Positions 61,901-64,000 of a DNA stretch of 64,000 nt are shown here, piece after piece. Made by a program: the position numbers and the translations under genes. A model generated the notes under the pieces. That model did no database searches. It had not been told where the DNA came from and saw nothing but the letters and a program-made list of their open reading frames with translations. Position 1 is the first letter of the stretch; the number at the start of each line of letters is the position of its first letter. The DNA is from Imperialibacter roseus (GTDB lineage Bacteria; Bacteroidota; Bacteroidia; Cytophagales; Cyclobacteriaceae), in contig NZ_CP136051.1 of assembly GCF_032999765.1 (NCBI RefSeq), forward strand, positions 6,590,501-6,654,500, read 5' to 3'.

Positions 61901-63785
61901 CGACGCCTATTTTTTGGAGTTGCAGGACATCACTGCCACTGGCGGAGCCACTTTTAATGCCTACAATTCGGTAAACAACGGCAATGTTATCGGCTGGACT
62001 TTCCATAAAGAGCAACAGACCATCGATTTTCCTGAAATAGCCGACAAGGCCTTTGGTGATCCGGCCTTTGAGCTCACTGCCAGCGCCACATCTTCACTCG
62101 CAGTAGCGTTCGAAGTTGTTTCCGGCCCAGCTACAGTAGATGGTACAACTTTGACGATTACAGGAGCAGGGACTGTCCAGGTGAAGGCTACCCAGGCAGG
62201 TAATATTGATTATGATCCGGCACCGTCTGTAACTCGCACCTTTAGCGTTTCAAAGGCCAGTCAGGGGCTTATTTTCGATACGCCAGCCTCAAAAGTTTAC
62301 GGAGATGGTGCATTTGATCTCACCTTCACAGCTGGAGCCACAGGTAATACGGTAGTTTTTGAGTCCTCCGATGGCACGGTAGCAACAATTTCTGGCTCGA
62401 CTGTAACAGTTGTCGGCGCTGGCACAACCACCATTACGGCCAGCCAGGACGGAGACGACGATTACGCCACTGCCGTAATACAGCGAACATTTACTGTGAA
62501 TAAAGCCGAACAATCCATCACGTTTAATGAACTCTTAGAAAAGACGATTGGAGACGATCCCTTTGAATTAGACGCTACAGGCGGAGCCTCAGCCAACCCC
62601 GTTACTTTTTCGTCATCCGACGGGCTTGTTGCGACAGTATCAGGTAGCACGGTGACCATCGTTGGCGTTGGAACAACTACGATAACCGCCAGCCAGGAAG
62701 GTGACAATAATTATGAAGCAGCCGAACCGGTGGAGCGGGTGCTCACGGTTGCGGCAATAGCGAAACTACCTCAGGCGATTACTTTCGGTGAAATTGAAAC
62801 CAAAACATTTGGTGATGCAGACTTTGATTTGACTGCCACTGGAGGAGATTCAGGATTGCCACTAACCTATGCTTCTGGTGACGAAACCGTTGCAACAGTT
62901 TCAGGTGCAACTGTTACCATTGTAGGTGCCGGCTCCACTACTATTACTGCCAGCCAGGCTGGCGATGATACTTATCAGGCAGCAACGTCGGTGGAACAAA
63001 CCCTGATTGTGGTTAAGGCTGCTCAAGCGATTAGTTTCGAAGAAATTCCATCTAAAACATTTGGCGCTGCAGCCTTTGAGCTTCCTGCTACTGGAGGGGC
63101 TTCTGGTATGGCCGTTTTGTTCACATCGTCTGATGATGAGGTAGCGACGATATCCGGCACAACTGTAACCATTACGGGTGCCGGGACGGCCACAATCACC
63201 GCCAGCCAAGCCGGAAACGACAACTACATGGCAGCTGAAAGTGTTGAACGAACCCTTGTTGTCAGTAAAGCAGATCAAACAATTACCTTTTCCAGCATAG
63301 ATGACTTTGACCTGGATAATGGTGTTACCCCGATTTTTTTAGAGGCCACTGCTTCAAGTGGCCTCGGGGTAAGTTTTGCTGTGGACGGCCCTGCTACACT
63401 TGACGGTGTGGAATTGACTCCGACAGATATTGGAACCATAACCATAACAGCTTCTCAGGCTGGAAATGATAACTATAATGCCGCTCCGGTAGTGGTCGTC
63501 GAATTTTCCGTGACCAGCTCTTCGTTCGCAACCGGAGTGAAAATTTCCAAAGGCAACCTAAAATTCTATCCCAATCCTGCGAATGAACTGCTTACAGTTG
63601 AGTGGAATGAACCGATGGGAGGCCAGTTAGAAATAAGAAACTTAGCAGGCAGCCTGATCTTGCAACAAGACATTATATCCGACGACAACGCAATCGACCT
63701 TGCCTCAACACCTTCGGGTACTTATCTCCTCATAGTGAGGACGCCCGGAGGTGTTAAAACTATTAGCCGTCTGATCGTAGAGTAG
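58986..63785 (+). CDS. Large T9SS-secreted repeat protein (adhesin-like)
   Basis: 1599 residues. Sec signal peptide (about 1-18). Three long homologous modules follow (starting at about residues 20, 348 and 678), each opening with YYWVG/YFWVG...NWSDYANHWATTSGG and containing VFFDANSFTTGGQAVTLD and a MDWTGVTN segment; each is a beta-helix-like G8/parallel beta module. From about residue 1010 there are six Ig-like repeats of about 80 residues (QxIxF...KxFGDxxFxLxATG...TITASQAGDDxYxAA). The C-terminus is a T9SS type A domain (FYPNPANELLTVEWNEP ... YLLIVRTPGGVKTISRLIV). It is exported to the cell surface and probably mediates adhesion or gliding. The kinase-LytTR pair directly upstream and the operator candidate suggest dedicated regulation. 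Confidence 0.92.
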   Translation: MKFLATLIFTFSSLAAFSQSYYWVGGSGNWSDYANHWATSSGGSTFHTQSPTSANNVFFDANSFSGSGQAVTLDAEANCLSMNWTGVTSFPSIVGNGNTLNIFGSLTLSPDMTANFKYVEFESTTSGNTITTNGTSLGSISITRFNGIGGEWSFQDNFNTYNLYMLAGTLNTNNNNINSGAYFQTDGAATKVLNLGSSEITSERWWMNGTNLTINAGTSKIIVSSFYSDMTGAGPYTYHDIEFFNYADLRYPSAFNEITVPAGLEVELRSGDTFTLSSLVADGTKHEPIIFKTTSEGSEATLSKASGSVTVSWVELKDIHTSGSATFTANDAVDNGNNTGWTINDVTGSDYFWVGNGGDWTDYSNHWATTSGGSSMHSDYPGPLDDVFFDANSFTTAGQTVLNDLNTAHFHDMDWTGVTNLPTFSAPYSYPIYAHGSVTFDDGMNKNVYSINFIGEETGLTFTAASTGYNSYVTFNGTGSYTLMDDISTGSFNHYKGTVNYGDVVIDCSIDYSIGNGGAAVELNLGSSSISCRDLSVNSSSSPVVNFGTSTITVERDFYGYGIELNEVVFNGNSTIKGSNSFEVLTIEAGSSIALQQGTTQTINQAFNLSGTKASPINFSSDLSGSQATVSMSSGTVDATYLVLKDIAATGGATFNAAETIDNGNNTGWNISELTGSEYYWVGDGGNWSDFANHWATTSGGSTFQTTVPGVLDDVIFDENSFTTGGQAVTLDQNANFHDMTWTGVTNSPSFIGTTKTVNIYGSLTLDDGMIVNVKNYYFLSDEAETITASATAPGNNSYMYFTGAGSWELQSALFTRELHHHSGTIDFNSKDIWIDFALYFFGSENKTMLLGTSDFTTRTLAVGSATNLSFDGADAELKVSSQLDFYDNLTNDISLGNVSFEFLTFSDESSVYGNLTLATLSIEAGKKLKIQTGATLTVDDLVAVGTADDPIVLISVNSGLTSTISKSSGTVDAYFLELQDITATGGATFNAYNSVNNGNVIGWTFHKEQQTIDFPEIADKAFGDPAFELTASATSSLAVAFEVVSGPATVDGTTLTITGAGTVQVKATQAGNIDYDPAPSVTRTFSVSKASQGLIFDTPASKVYGDGAFDLTFTAGATGNTVVFESSDGTVATISGSTVTVVGAGTTTITASQDGDDDYATAVIQRTFTVNKAEQSITFNELLEKTIGDDPFELDATGGASANPVTFSSSDGLVATVSGSTVTIVGVGTTTITASQEGDNNYEAAEPVERVLTVAAIAKLPQAITFGEIETKTFGDADFDLTATGGDSGLPLTYASGDETVATVSGATVTIVGAGSTTITASQAGDDTYQAATSVEQTLIVVKAAQAISFEEIPSKTFGAAAFELPATGGASGMAVLFTSSDDEVATISGTTVTITGAGTATITASQAGNDNYMAAESVERTLVVSKADQTITFSSIDDFDLDNGVTPIFLEATASSGLGVSFAVDGPATLDGVELTPTDIGTITITASQAGNDNYNAAPVVVVEFSVTSSSFATGVKISKGNLKFYPNPANELLTVEWNEPMGGQLEIRNLAGSLILQQDIISDDNAIDLASTPSGTYLLIVRTPGGVKTISRLIVE

Positions 63786-63815
63786 AAATACTGTGCGAAT
63801 AGGCAGCGTTGAAAG

Positions 63816-63845
63816 AGGTGTTCTGGTAGAACACCTTCTTTTTTG
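63816..63845 (+). terminator. Intrinsic terminator of the adhesin gene
   Basis: Perfect 9-bp stem AGGTGTTCT (63816-63824) / AGAACACCT (63828-63836) with loop GGT, followed by TCTTTTTTTG. It is 30 bp after the stop codon at 63785. Confidence 0.9.
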
Positions 63846-63920
63846 TGCCTTTAATAAAATAGCCCACATCTGGGATCAATCTGTATTTCTGGGGTGTTGG
63901 ATGTTTCCTGTGTGGTTAAA

Positions 63921-64000
63921 TAAAAAAGCAAAACCGGTTTAATGCGTCTCGCCCGACCGGGCTTCTCCAGTCGGACAGGCTTGGATCTTTTGCTTTTTTA
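63921..64000 (+). repeat. Structured stem-loop repeat, copy 2 (may continue past the window)
   Basis: Stem TAAAAAAGCAAAA (63921-63933) / TTTTGCTTTTTTA (63988-64000), then GGTTTAA/TTGGATC pairing with wobbles, the conserved AATGCGTCTCGCCCG segment and an inner CCGAC/GTCGG hairpin that is longer than in copy 1. Relative to the copy at 56111, the G-C pair in the stem is replaced by A-T on both sides, a compensated change. Confidence 0.85.

Overview
The window looks like the chromosome of a free-living, aerobic member of the Bacteroidota, most likely a Cytophagales-type bacterium; the genus cannot be fixed from this sequence alone. Pointers are two proteins with type IX secretion (T9SS) C-terminal sorting domains, TPR-type sensor kinases with a LytTR response regulator, a FucP/NagP-type sugar MFS permease, many TTG/GTG starts without clear Shine-Dalgarno sequences, and a TTTG-N19-TAnnTTTG promoter in front of a tRNA gene. 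Housekeeping genes have moderate to high GC, while two stretches (about 12.26-14.85 kb and 20.2-23.0 kb) are visibly more AT-rich.

Layout. 1-6.65 kb: 3' end of a TesA-like esterase, an AGCS amino-acid/Na+ symporter, murF, homogentisate dioxygenase and a CtpA/Prc-type S41 protease. 6.73-6.85 kb: a MITE-like inverted-repeat element. 7.0-10.7 kb: an iron-centre repair protein (DUF542-hemerythrin), ruvX/yqgF, peptide deformylase, then a methionine/glutamine aminotransferase whose 3' end overlaps an omega-amidase gene. 10.8-20.1 kb: a Tat-exported sugar isomerase-like protein, then an accessory region with REP-like repeats, a chimeric secreted protein with an overlapping partner gene, a tightly coupled trio of unknown envelope genes and a coiled-coil lipoprotein. 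20.2-22.9 kb: a minus-strand operon with a MazG-like pyrophosphohydrolase, a GIY-YIG nuclease domain, a DUF2075 helicase with a LexA/S24-like domain, and a 59-codon ORF ending at a strong terminator. The GIY-YIG and helicase parts are one reading frame cut by a single in-frame TAA. 23.3-33.7 kb: small membrane and secreted proteins, an FG-GAP T9SS protein, dense repeats (8-bp tandem array, duplicated unit of about 250 bp), CorA, sterol desaturase-like enzyme and an AGE-family epimerase lipoprotein. 33.8-37.7 kb: lgt, trkH and trkA. 37.9-40.9 kb: an M16 protease gene broken by a one-base frameshift.

40.9-48.2 kb is an amino-sugar catabolic operon on the minus strand (sugar MFS permease, two Tat-exported Gfo/Idh/MocA proteins, SSS symporter, nagB, nagA), divergent from a large TPR sensor kinase. 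51.1-55.7 kb: a small membrane protein, a D-aminoacylase-like lipoprotein and an AsmA-like protein. 55.83 kb: tRNA-Val(UAC). 56.3-63.8 kb: TPR sensor kinase, LytTR regulator and a 1599-residue T9SS repeat protein. This cassette is bracketed by two copies of a structured repeat whose stems show compensatory base changes. A 21-bp-spaced direct repeat upstream of the repeat-protein gene is a plausible LytTR operator.

The best candidates for undescribed biology are the MazG/GIY-YIG/DUF2075-S24 operon, the GC-chimeric secreted protein with its overlapping partner, and the LytTR-linked adhesin cassette with its covarying repeats. No CRISPR array, insertion sequence, integrase or rRNA gene was seen.
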